A model generated the notes under the pieces. That model was not told where the DNA came from, made no database searches, and was given only the letters and a program-made list of their open reading frames with translations. Of a stretch of DNA of 31,596 bases, positions 24,429 through 31,596 are shown piece after piece. The translations under genes were made by a program, and so were the position numbers. The stretch's first letter is position 1; every line of letters begins with the position of its first letter. Where the stretch lies: assembly GCA_016928395.1 (NCBI GenBank), contig JAFGKV010000131.1, forward strand, positions 1 to 31,596, written 5' to 3'. The stretch comes from Candidatus Fermentibacterota bacterium. GTDB taxonomy: Bacteria > JAFGKV01.

Positions 24429-27158
24429 TTAGAACACGATCTCTACGGTGAAGAATGCATTAAATAACGGCGACTGGGCCACGTACATGTAGTTGTCGCC
24501 GTTGAGGTCGTCGTTTCTGCCATAGTCAGCGGCCCACTGGGCCTTGGCAAAGTTCTGACGGTTCGCCAGATTGTTCAGGTCGAGGCGCAGGTTCACATTC
24601 CTGTCTGCCAGCTTCAAGCCGTAGGATAGGTCGGCGTTGAGCTCCAGGAAGCTCGGAAGCTTGGCTTCCTCCCAGGTCCCGTCCGCCAACTGGTAGTTGT
24701 TCGTGTAGCTGGCATAGTAGTCATCAAACCAGCGGGTGCTGAGACCGACCCGTAGCGCGCCCAGCGTATACCCGACGGCAGCGCTGGCCATCTTCTCCGG
24801 AGAAAACGGCACGACCTTGTCCGCCACGCTGTCGGCCGGCGCGCCAAAGATCTGCTGTACGTCGATCTTCTGCCAGCGATTCTGCGCCAGAGTAAGCGAG
24901 CCCGAAAAATCAACCGGCCCCATCCCCGCGGTCGCGGCCAGCTCCAAACCCGAATGCTTGGCCTTGCCGGCATTGATGGTGACACGGCTTCCGTCCCGGT
25001 CGTAGATGCTCTCGATCTTGTCCTCGAAATTGAGGATGTAGTAGTTGGCATCCAACTTGAGGGCGCCAGTACGGTAGCCCGCGCCGAACTCGATGTTCGC
25101 GCTCTTCTCGGGATCCAGTTCCTGCTCGGTATTGGGGCCGGTACCGCGGTTATACCAGTCGCCGGTCTTCGGCTCCTTGTAGGCGATGGAGTAGTTGGCC
25201 AGGACGTTGAGCTGCTCGTTCACATTGTAGTTCAGACCGAACTTCGGGCTGAAGAAACTGTAGGTTCGCTCATAGTCGGAATCCGTGAACTTCGGCGTGC
25301 CATCGGCGTTCTTGAGATCCATGCTCACACGATAGTAGGCATCGATGAAACGTCGGGCCTCAAAGTCCCAGATCCGTACCGGGTTCTCCTCGACCTTCGA
25401 ACTATAGCTGGCATACTGACCGTCTACCACGGCATTCAGCCTCTCCATGGGCTGAAGCTGGAGCCGGGCAAAGCCTGACATATTCATCACCGTGGACGAG
25501 TAGTCGTACCGGCGCTCCACTTCCGGGTCTTCCAGAAGGTTCCCAGCCGCGTCCGTGTGACGGAACTTGTAGGACTTGGCATAGTGATCCGCCTTCCACA
25601 ACCGCGCTTCGCCGCCGATGAACGCAGTACCCAGCGTCGAGATGGGAGTGCGAAACACCGTGTTGAGGCCGAACTGGTTGTGGTCGTTGACGCTGTCGTT
25701 GTGCCAGCTATGGGCATAGTCGCCGGGGATCAAGGATCGCGCGCTCGTGACCTTGACACCGTTGAAGGTCGTGTCAGCCGGGTTGAAGCCGGTGAGCGTT
25801 ACCGCGCCACCGGTAATGCCATAGATGTACCAGGCATTGCGGCCGAAGTATTTGGTGTCATTGCTCTCGGAAAGGTCCTGGAACGTAACCTCGCCCGTCT
25901 CGACGTTGAACCGGTCGTTGCGCAGGTACTTGCCGCCGCCGCGTCCGAACGTGACGAAATAGTTCGTGGACAGATTGGAGGCATCTGACATGATCCAGTC
26001 ATGCCGCAGGGAGAACTGGGGCTTGAAGTAGTAGTTCTCCTGATAGGGATGGTTGTAGCGATTGTACTCCCAGCCCAGCGTGTCGAGAAGCTCCATGTCC
26101 TGATTCGCATAGGCCTGGTTATGGCTCTGCGGGGCGCCGATGAAGCTGAAGGTCATGATGTGCTTGCTGAGGATCGCCTTGGCGTCGAACCCGAACGACC
26201 ATCCATCGTAGTTCGTGGCGTTGACGTACGAATCGCCGCCTTTGCGCTCGGCCGAAGCACTGAAGATGAGTTTGTTGTCCATGACAAGGCCCGAGTTGTA
26301 CCGCAGCGATGCCATGTAGTTGATCGGAGAATAGTCTTCAAACCCGCCCTCGCCATCGGCGATCTGGCCGGCGTTGGCGCCCTCTTCGGCGCCATTGGTC
26401 GTCAGCATTCCCAGCGACGAGCGGAAACTGAGCCCTTTGCGGGAAGAGACGCCCATGGTCTCGACGTTCAGCGAGCCGCCGAATGCGCCCGAACCATAGA
26501 GCGAGGAGCCCGCGCCACGCTGCACCTGGATAGAGGTGGCGTTGCTGGCCAGGCCGGTCCAGTTCGACCAGTAGACGACCTGGCTCTCCGGATCATTGAC
26601 GGGAATGCCGTTGATCAAGATCTGGACGCGCTCAGAGTCGAAGCCTCTGATGTAGAGGTCAGACTCACCCAGACCGCTGCTGGAGGTGAAGACACCCGGC
26701 ACCGTCGTGAGGAGGGCAGGCACATCCTGGGTGGTATAGGCCTTATCCATCTGTTCTTTGGTCACGTCGGTGAAGGCGATAGGAGTTTCTCGTTCCACGG
26801 CGCGGCTGGCCGTGACGACAACGGATCCTCCTTCGAGGATGGTCGAGACGAGACCGAAGTCGGCCAGGACCTTGCCCCCCGGGATGACCATGACCTGTTG
26901 TGACAAGTTCTCGTAGCCGATGTAGTATGCTTCAAGGTCATAGGTCCCCACGGGGACATTCTGGATCGTAAACCGACCGGTCACATCGGATGCCGTACCG
27001 AACGGGGTTCCCTTGACGACGATATTGGCTCCTTCAAGAGCCGTCCCAGATCTGGCGTCTGTCACCCGGCCTTCGATGGTGCCACGGCCTTGGGCAAAGG
27101 CGGTGGCGGGAACGATCAGAAGGATTGAGAGCAAAATCAATGCAGTCCAGCGGGTCAC
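24429..27158 (-). CDS. TonB-dependent outer-membrane receptor with carboxypeptidase-like N-domain
   Basis: This receptor would import a siderophore, cofactor or glycan fragment using TonB energy. It has 909 residues: a signal peptide (WTALILLSILLIVPATAFA), a carboxypeptidase regulatory-like beta domain (about 25-110, GTIEGRVTDARSGTALEGAN), a plug domain (about 115-230, with RGFDSERVQILINGIPVND) and a 22-strand-type barrel ending in phenylalanine (FTVEIVF). The N-domain type is common in Bacteroidota and the wider FCB group. Start GTG 27158 is chosen because AAGGAGG lies 8 nt upstream and it sits directly before the signal peptide; earlier in-frame ATGs have no such site. Ligand unknown. A structured leader precedes it and a strong terminator follows. 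Confidence 0.93.
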   Translation of the reverse strand: MTRWTALILLSILLIVPATAFAQGRGTIEGRVTDARSGTALEGANIVVKGTPFGTASDVTGRFTIQNVPVGTYDLEAYYIGYENLSQQVMVIPGGKVLADFGLVSTILEGGSVVVTASRAVERETPIAFTDVTKEQMDKAYTTQDVPALLTTVPGVFTSSSGLGESDLYIRGFDSERVQILINGIPVNDPESQVVYWSNWTGLASNATSIQVQRGAGSSLYGSGAFGGSLNVETMGVSSRKGLSFRSSLGMLTTNGAEEGANAGQIADGEGGFEDYSPINYMASLRYNSGLVMDNKLIFSASAERKGGDSYVNATNYDGWSFGFDAKAILSKHIMTFSFIGAPQSHNQAYANQDMELLDTLGWEYNRYNHPYQENYYFKPQFSLRHDWIMSDASNLSTNYFVTFGRGGGKYLRNDRFNVETGEVTFQDLSESNDTKYFGRNAWYIYGITGGAVTLTGFNPADTTFNGVKVTSARSLIPGDYAHSWHNDSVNDHNQFGLNTVFRTPISTLGTAFIGGEARLWKADHYAKSYKFRHTDAAGNLLEDPEVERRYDYSSTVMNMSGFARLQLQPMERLNAVVDGQYASYSSKVEENPVRIWDFEARRFIDAYYRVSMDLKNADGTPKFTDSDYERTYSFFSPKFGLNYNVNEQLNVLANYSIAYKEPKTGDWYNRGTGPNTEQELDPEKSANIEFGAGYRTGALKLDANYYILNFEDKIESIYDRDGSRVTINAGKAKHSGLELAATAGMGPVDFSGSLTLAQNRWQKIDVQQIFGAPADSVADKVVPFSPEKMASAAVGYTLGALRVGLSTRWFDDYYASYTNNYQLADGTWEEAKLPSFLELNADLSYGLKLADRNVNLRLDLNNLANRQNFAKAQWAADYGRNDDLNGDNYMYVAQSPLFNAFFTVEIVF

Positions 27159-27173
27159 CTGGGCAACCTCCTT
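27156..27173 (-). promoter_or_regulatory. Ribosome binding site fixing the TonB receptor GTG start
   Basis: AAGGAGGTT (27173-27165 on this strand) stands before GTG 27158. It moves the start 38 codons inside the longest frame. Confidence 0.75.
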
Positions 27174-27486
27174 GCTCGGGATCATGGTCTCGGTGCATCC
27201 ACAGCGACACGCCGGATGCGCCGCATGAGATCTGCCGCCGGTCGAGGCGGCGGGGCGCCACCACGGTGGCATACCACCACGGTTCGCGGTAGGGGACCGG
27301 GTGAATCACCTCCTTGCAGAAAGGGCCATCAGACAGCTCCGTTGTCACGGAATGACGAAGAGAATGACGGCAAGGTACACCGTGATGCCGGATCAGGCAA
27401 CCCGTTGGCATCTCCTGCCAGACGGCCTTGTTCCACAATGCGTTCGGTGGTCACGCCGACGCGAAGAAATCGTCACAGAGAGCCGA
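27159..27486 (-). promoter_or_regulatory. Gene-free 328-bp leader region upstream of the TonB receptor
   Basis: No gene is supported here. Reading leftward it holds AAGGAGGTGAT (27315-27305), an 11-nt match to the complement of the usual 16S rRNA 3' end, with no good start codon at the right distance. It then holds a 5-bp hairpin GGTGG-TATG-CCACC and a 6-bp stem (27251-27246 with 27239-27234). A direct repeat CCACCACGG occurs at 27258-27266 and 27274-27282. A cobalamin or other known riboswitch was not recognised. No clear terminator for the upstream symporter gene is visible. Confidence 0.4.
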
Positions 27487-28959
27487 TCAGCGCGCCTCGC
27501 CCTGGGGCCTGTCTGCCCGGCCGCCCGTGGCGGTCGCTCCTATGATGCCCGCAAGGGCAGCCAACACGAACGACACGAAGCGCACGGAGAGGGCCGCGTC
27601 CAGACCCGGCGTCCACTTCCAGATCGCCGTGGAGACCGCGCCGGTCACCATGGCCGCCACGATGCCGGCGCCATTCATCCTTCGCCAGTAGAGCGTCAGC
27701 AGTATGGCGGGGCCGAACGACGCACCCAGGCCGCTCCATGCCAGCGAGACAACGTCGTAGATGAGATCCCCGCTGGAGACGGCCAAGAAATAGGCGACCA
27801 GACCGACCGCGATGGTGACAAGCCTGCTCATGGTGACTAGTCTGCGCTGCGACACCTCGCGCCGCAAAGCCCGAGAGTAGAAGTCTTCCACCACCGTCGA
27901 AGTCGTCACCAAGAGCTGGCTGTCCGCGGTGGACATCATCGCCGCCACCGCCCCCGAAATAAGGATGCCCGCAAACCACGCCGGAAAGAGGAAACTGGCC
28001 ATCACGGGCAGGATGCGCTCCGGATCCGCTTCCAACGAGACGATCGTCTCGCCGGAGAACTGCCCGTGATAGACCAGCGCGATGCCGACCAGGCCCACGA
28101 GGCAGGCGCCGGTGTAGGCGATAACGGTCCACGTGATGGCAACGGCACGGCTGGTGCGCACGGCCTCAGGTTTGTTGATGGCCATGAACTTCGTCACCAG
28201 ATGGGGCTGGCCGCAATAGCCGAATCCCCAGGAGAGCCCGCCGATCACCGCGGCCAGGGCCGGCCACCCCGTCTTGCCGCCTAACAGCGAGGCCTTGTCG
28301 GCCGCGGCATGCAATGCGGTGAATGCATCAAGGCCATGGGAGCTCAGGTAGAACAGGCCCAGAATTGGCATGATGAACAAGGTGATGAGCATGACAATCC
28401 CTTGGATCACATCGGTGTAGCAGACAGCGCAGAACCCACCCATCATGGTGTAAAGAACGACCACCACAGCGGCCAGAGGCATGCCCACGGATTGATCGAG
28501 CCCGAATGTCACGTGAAGTGTCTTGCCCGCGCCCAAGAACTGTGCGGCCACGTAGAAGGAAAAGAAGAAGGTGATGATGATCATGCTGATCACACGGACT
28601 GCCTGCCCCTGACGACCGCTCACCTTGAAAAAATACTGGGGGAGGGTGATGGCCCCATACTCTTCCGTCACCTGCCGCAGCCGTCTGGCCACCAGCATCC
28701 ACGATGCGATGATGCCTGCCACGCAACCGATCACGGTCCAAATCTCCAGCATGCCGATGGAAAAGAGGGCGCCGGAGAGCCCGAGAATCAGCCAGGCCGA
28801 CTCGGCGGCGGTACGTTCCGAAAACGCGATGACCCACGCACCAAGCCTGCGGCTGCCGATGATGAAATCCTCCTTGGTGCGGTTCAGCCTCCACGTCCAC
28901 GTTCCGATGCCGGCGATGATGATGAGATAGCCTATCAGGCCAACAAGGGGGGAGTTCAT
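27487..28959 (-). CDS. Sodium/solute symporter, SSS (PutP-like) family
   Basis: The 490-residue inner-membrane protein (E. coli PutP is 502) would import proline or another small solute with Na+. About 13 hydrophobic helices are seen. The first-helix region FIIGSRRLGAWVIAFS, followed by SAWLILGLSGALFSIG, matches the PutP signature area. GGLSWGFGYCGQPHLVTKFMA and AGILISGAVAAMMSTADSQLL are typical of the proline-symporter branch. Start ATG 28959 has AAAGGAG 7 nt upstream; the frame extends to 29067 but that part has no membrane or family character. A promoter candidate is at 29059-29086. The substrate is uncertain. Confidence 0.93.
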   Translation of the reverse strand: MNSPLVGLIGYLIIIAGIGTWTWRLNRTKEDFIIGSRRLGAWVIAFSERTAAESAWLILGLSGALFSIGMLEIWTVIGCVAGIIASWMLVARRLRQVTEEYGAITLPQYFFKVSGRQGQAVRVISMIIITFFFSFYVAAQFLGAGKTLHVTFGLDQSVGMPLAAVVVVLYTMMGGFCAVCYTDVIQGIVMLITLFIMPILGLFYLSSHGLDAFTALHAAADKASLLGGKTGWPALAAVIGGLSWGFGYCGQPHLVTKFMAINKPEAVRTSRAVAITWTVIAYTGACLVGLVGIALVYHGQFSGETIVSLEADPERILPVMASFLFPAWFAGILISGAVAAMMSTADSQLLVTTSTVVEDFYSRALRREVSQRRLVTMSRLVTIAVGLVAYFLAVSSGDLIYDVVSLAWSGLGASFGPAILLTLYWRRMNGAGIVAAMVTGAVSTAIWKWTPGLDAALSVRFVSFVLAALAGIIGATATGGRADRPQGEAR

Positions 28960-28973
28960 CGGCACACTCCTTT
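28957..28973 (-). promoter_or_regulatory. Ribosome binding site fixing the symporter start
   Basis: AAAGGAG (28973-28967 on this strand), 7 nt, then ATG (28959-28957). It decides the start 36 codons inside the longest frame. Confidence 0.7.
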
Positions 28974-29058
28974 CCGGGCGGGTAACGAGAAAGCGGCGGC
29001 ACCCACGGGGCAAAAACCACACGTCGCGCTCCCGGTGCCTGCCGTCAGAGCTCCGATC

Positions 29059-29086
29059 AGTATACACGATATGAGCCCCGGTTCAA
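29059..29086 (-). promoter_or_regulatory. Candidate sigma-70 type promoter for the symporter gene
   Basis: Reading leftward, TTGAAC (29086-29081), a 16-bp spacer and TATACT (29064-29059), about 100 nt upstream of the symporter start. It lies in the 306-bp divergent gap 28960-29265. On the plus side the same gap has a TATACT at 29239-29244 near the ankyrin gene, but without a good -35 box. Confidence 0.55.
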
Positions 29087-29265
29087 CCGTGCGGAGGAGC
29101 AGCCCGCGGTTCCATTGCGGAGTGCGGAATGCTCAATCGGCACATTGTCCTTGACCTACGAGGTGATCAAAGGCAAGTTGTTCTTGTCAATAATGAGCGT
29201 GCGTACCTTGTACCCAGGATTGAGGCAATCATCCAGATTATACTGTGGCCAGAAGGGATCTGCCC

Positions 29266-30039
29266 ATGACACAACGTCACTGTGCCACTATTCTTGCCGC
29301 CTTGATTCTCTTCCTCCCCCTGTCGGGGGCTTCAGAACAGGCGGAGGACACCGGTGGTGAGGAGAGAGCCGAAAGCATCCACGACGTGGTGCGCCGTGGG
29401 GCCCTGGCAGAGGTTCAGGCCATGGTTGATGCCGGAGAGGATGTCAATGCCCGTGAGCCCGGTGGCCACACACCGCTTCACTGGGCCGCGTTCAACGGAT
29501 CGATGGAGATAGCCAACCTCCTTATTGCCAGCGGTGCAGAAATCGATGCCGCCATTGACCTGGGGTGGACTCCGCTCACCATGGCTGCTATGCAAGGCCA
29601 GCGCGACATGGTGAACGTGCTTCTGGACAATGGGGCAAACATCGAGTCTCGATGCACTCGCCGGTCAACCGTACTCCATTCCGCCGCGCAGAACGGACAC
29701 AGTGATATCATCAGGATCCTGGTGGACCGTGGTGCACAACTGGAGACCAGGAACGATCGAGGCCTGACCCCGCTCCAGGAGGCAGCGATGAAGGGACACC
29801 GGGACGCGGTGAAGATTCTCGCGACTATGGGAGCCGATGTTACCTCGCGGCTCCTCCAAGGAGGAACCGCGTTGCATCTGGCGGCAGCCGAAGGCTATCT
29901 AGACGTCGTAAGAGTCCTGGTGGAAAAGGGCGCAGACATCGCCGCGATCGATAACGCCGGGCGAACCGCCGCGGATCTTGCCCGTGCGGAGGATCATAAA
30001 AAGATAGTCTCCTACCTCGAATCCAAGGCGAAAGAGTAG
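29266..30039 (+). CDS. Exported ankyrin-repeat protein
   Basis: The 257-residue protein has a signal peptide (CATILAALILFLPLSGASE) followed by about seven ankyrin units of 33 residues. Examples are HTPLHWAAFNGSMEIANLL, STVLHSAAQNGHSDIIRIL and GTALHLAAAEGYLDVVRVL; the final unit is truncated. Ankyrin repeats bind other proteins; periplasmic ones are sometimes linked to oxidative-stress defence, but no partner is visible here. Start ATG 29266 has AAGGGA 7 nt upstream and begins the signal peptide; a GTG at 29245 would add seven residues. It stands alone, divergent from the symporter. Confidence 0.9.
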   Translation: MTQRHCATILAALILFLPLSGASEQAEDTGGEERAESIHDVVRRGALAEVQAMVDAGEDVNAREPGGHTPLHWAAFNGSMEIANLLIASGAEIDAAIDLGWTPLTMAAMQGQRDMVNVLLDNGANIESRCTRRSTVLHSAAQNGHSDIIRILVDRGAQLETRNDRGLTPLQEAAMKGHRDAVKILATMGADVTSRLLQGGTALHLAAAEGYLDVVRVLVEKGADIAAIDNAGRTAADLARAEDHKKIVSYLESKAKE

Positions 30040-30057
30040 TACAAGTACTCCCCCCAG

Positions 30058-30283
30058 GGTGAAGGGTTCAGGGGTCGGCTCGCGTTGCGAGCAGGGTTCA
30101 GGTTCCAGGGTTCAGTCGGGCCTCTGAGGGCGCGGCCGCCCTCAGATTGGTCGAGGTTGAGAGGACGGCGAGTTGCGGGTGCACGGTGCCGCGGCTTCTC
30201 TGGAGCGGCTTCAGCCGCGACACGCCACCCCTGTCGGGCCTGAAGGCCCTCCTACTCTGTCCATGCTCGTCCCTGGTCGCCCG
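30058..30283 (-). repeat. Dispersed repeat copy C
   Basis: In inverse orientation this copy runs from CGGGCGACCAGGGACGAGC (30283) through the 25-bp core (30255-30231) to CCTCAGAGGCCC and GAACCCT-type units near 30058. The core is identical to that of copy A; the flank 30190-30283 matches copy B closely. Within it lies a small perfect hairpin GCTCGC-GTT-GCGAGC (30078-30092) and three GGGTTCAG units (30064, 30094, 30108). It fills the start of the gene-free spacer 30040-30795. Confidence 0.75.
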
Positions 30284-30286
30284 CCG

Positions 30287-30334
30287 GATCGAGGTCGGTA
30301 TCGGTATCGGTATCGCTATCGTTGTCGTAGTCGG
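30287..30334 (+). repeat. Degenerate hexamer microsatellite (TATCGG type)
   Basis: About eight 6-bp units of the form NNTCGN run from 30287 to 30334. The clearest are TATCGG, TATCGG, TATCGC and TATCGT at 30299-30322. It adjoins repeat copy C. Confidence 0.7.
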
Positions 30335-30396
30335 CGGGCTGGGGCAGTCGAGCAGAGCACAGCACGAGCACGAACTTTGCATGTTCTCTCAAACAA

Positions 30397-30457
30397 GTCG
30401 GGCCTCTGAGGGCGCGGCCGCACTCAGATTGGTCGAGGTTGAGAGGACGGCGAGTTG
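30397..30457 (-). repeat. 61-bp duplicate of part of repeat copy C
   Basis: This stretch matches 30115-30175 at 60 of 61 bases in the same orientation, 282 bp apart (begins GTCGGGCCTCTGAGGGC). It shows that the repeat unit can be partly duplicated in place. Confidence 0.85.
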
Positions 30458-30795
30458 TAGCTCAGCTCTCAGTTCCACTCCTCATTCCGAATCTCGCACT
30501 CAGAAAGCCGCTGCCCTCTCCCCTCACTCCTATCTCCTTACTCAGTCGACCCCTTTCACCTCTCTGCGAGCGTTGCGTCTCTGCGCCAGATCCGTGTCTC
30601 GGATTTCGAGATTCGTGCCTGGGATTTCCCGCGGGGCGGGCTGACTGCCGAATGCCTACTGACCCCACCCTGCGCGTTCAAATTGGACTGTTCGATTAAT
30701 CATGGAATTGGTCGTTGACGGCAGACCGATTTGGTGCATCTTTCTCGTGTGAGGCGCGTTGGCCCACATGAGGCCCACCCCAATGAGGTTCTTCC
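30458..30795. other. Gene-free pyrimidine-rich spacer before the MocR gene
   Basis: From about 30458 to 30640 the plus strand is rich in C and T (CTCTCCCCTCACTCC) with TCTCTGCG-type units, a low-complexity composition unlike the flanking genes. Near the MocR gene the base composition drops in GC (30675-30705). No gene or terminator is supported. Confidence 0.5.
30707..30730. promoter_or_regulatory. Possible operator upstream of the MocR gene
   Basis: ATTGGTC (30707-30713) and GACCGAT (30724-30730) are inverted with one mismatch and a 10-nt centre, about 65 bp before the start codon. MocR proteins often control their own or a divergent promoter, but no good promoter boxes are seen. Confidence 0.3.
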
Positions 30796-31596
30796 ATGGT
30801 CATTCTGAAGCTCGAAAGAAACGGCTCAATACCCCTTCACCGGCAGATCACCGACGGACTCCGCCGTCTCATAGACGAGGGCAGCCTCCCGATCGGCTCG
30901 AGACTGCCCCCGACCCGGGGCTTTGCAGAGAACCTCGGTGTGAACCGCGCCACGGTGTACCGCGCCTACGAGGAACTCTGGTCTCTGGGCTATCTGGAAG
31001 GGAGGCCCGGTTCATATACGCGGGTGCGCGGCCGGGCGCCTCTGAGCCGATCCGAAATGACACCCGACTCCGGATCTATCCGGTGGGAATCCCGCGTGTC
31101 GCACGAGGGTTCCGAAGCCCTTAGGACCTTCCTGAAGTTCAGCCCCGAAGGACGTTCGGTGACTCCCGATACGGTGGATTTCAGCCATCTTGACATGGAT
31201 GAATCACTCATCCCCGTCGATGCATTCCGCCGATGCCTCAACACGGTGCTGCGCCGCGACGGCGCTAGACTCCTGCGCTACGGAGCGCGGGCTGGGCACG
31301 AGCTTCTCCGGGAACAGATCGCCCGCCGCCTGCGAGTCCACGGGATTCATGTCTGTGCCGACGAAATCTTCATCGCCAATGGCTCTCAGCATGCCCTCGA
31401 CCTGCTGATCCGGACTCTGGCTGATCCCTCCCGAGGCGTAGTGGTGGAGGCTCCCACCTATGCCATGATGCTACCGCTGCTTCGGCTTCACGGCGTGCCG
31501 GCCATACCCGTTCCCATGAGGGAGGATGGCATGGATCTTGACCTGCTGGAAGGCGCTCTGTCGAGGCCGGTGGCATTCGTCTACACCATGCCTAAC
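30796..31596 (+). CDS. MocR-type regulator (GntR helix-turn-helix plus aminotransferase-like domain), 3' partial
   Basis: The frame runs from ATG 30796 to the last base without a stop (267 codons), so the gene continues outside. GAGG lies 7 nt upstream of the start. The N-terminal 70 or so residues are a GntR winged helix: PLHRQITDGLRRLIDEG, LPPTRGFAENLGVNRATVYRAYEEL. A class I aminotransferase-like domain follows (LLRYGARAGHELLREQIA, ANGSQHALDLLIRTL, VVVEAPTYAMML). The visible part ends at VYTMPN, just before the expected FQNPTG motif, and the PLP lysine lies outside. Such proteins sense PLP or an amino-compound ligand and regulate PLP, GABA or taurine genes. The target is not visible. Confidence 0.9.
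   Translation, partial: MVILKLERNGSIPLHRQITDGLRRLIDEGSLPIGSRLPPTRGFAENLGVNRATVYRAYEELWSLGYLEGRPGSYTRVRGRAPLSRSEMTPDSGSIRWESRVSHEGSEALRTFLKFSPEGRSVTPDTVDFSHLDMDESLIPVDAFRRCLNTVLRRDGARLLRYGARAGHELLREQIARRLRVHGIHVCADEIFIANGSQHALDLLIRTLADPSRGVVVEAPTYAMMLPLLRLHGVPAIPVPMREDGMDLDLLEGALSRPVAFVYTMPN

Noticed and set aside
26001-26903. 300-codon frame antisense to the TonB receptor
   Set aside because: It is the mirror of a strongly supported coding region and has no ribosome site or domain.
27305-27315. ATCACCTCCTT resembling the 3' end of 16S rRNA
   Set aside because: No other 16S sequence is present; it is read better as a Shine-Dalgarno-like element on the minus strand.
27159-27486. Cobalamin or other known riboswitch upstream of the TonB receptor
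   Set aside because: I could not find the conserved B12-box or other class signatures in the leader.
30147-30644. 165-codon plus-strand frame in the last spacer
   Set aside because: It is formed from repeat copy C, the hexamer tract and the 61-bp duplicate; translation is repetitive and its N-terminal part recurs in the other repeat copies.
30040-30795. CRISPR-like array in the repeat-rich spacer
   Set aside because: There are only two 61-bp repeats with a 221-bp interval and a hexamer tract; no regular repeat-spacer pattern or cas genes.

Overview
The window carries about seventeen confident protein genes from a GC-rich, diderm (outer-membrane) bacterium. Evidence for the outer membrane is a TamA/BamA-type barrel with a TamB partner, a TonB-dependent receptor with an N-terminal carboxypeptidase-like domain, and a secreted lipoprotein. 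The receptor architecture, the AUR1-like PAP2 enzyme and the BACON-like surface repeats recall the FCB superphylum and related uncultured lineages (Eisenbacteria or Krumholzibacteria type). That placement is inference; there is no rRNA or other marker here. Shine-Dalgarno sites are strong and GTG/TTG starts are common, so several genes start later than their longest open frame suggests.

Layout. 1-1119: zinc alcohol dehydrogenase, cut at its 5' end. 1120-1497: a repeat-filled spacer. 1498-2694 (-): RlmI-like 23S rRNA methyltransferase, divergent from a (+) operon of fructose-1,6-bisphosphatase, an EIIA-Ntr-like PTS protein and a CPA2 cation/proton antiporter (2839-6052). 6082-9341 (-): a two-gene unit of an SH3b envelope protein and a large BACON-repeat lipoprotein. 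9716-14150 (+): a long-form KamA radical SAM protein, then a CopA copper ATPase. 14147-22248 (-): TamB, TamA, two CNNM/CBS membrane proteins and one or two small uncharacterised frames; all but the TamB junction have 4-bp ATGA overlaps. 22347-23075 (+): M23 endopeptidase. 23428-29265: PAP2 enzyme, TonB receptor and sodium/solute symporter, all on (-), with a very strong terminator between the receptor and PAP2. 29266-30039 (+): secreted ankyrin protein. 30040-30795: a second repeat-rich spacer. 30796 to the end: a MocR-type regulator cut by the window edge.

How the genes relate. The fbp/EIIA/antiporter operon looks like a link between carbon or phospho-relay status and ion homeostasis. The tamB-tamA-CNNM block links outer-membrane lipid/protein assembly with CBS-regulated ion transport in one translationally coupled unit. 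The M23 enzyme, SH3b protein, lipoprotein, PAP2 enzyme and TonB receptor make this largely an envelope-themed region. Three noncoding spacers (about 1.2, 23.3 and 30.2 kb) share one dispersed repeat family with a conserved 25-bp core, and one copy is partly duplicated. No CRISPR array, tRNA, rRNA, insertion sequence or prophage was seen.
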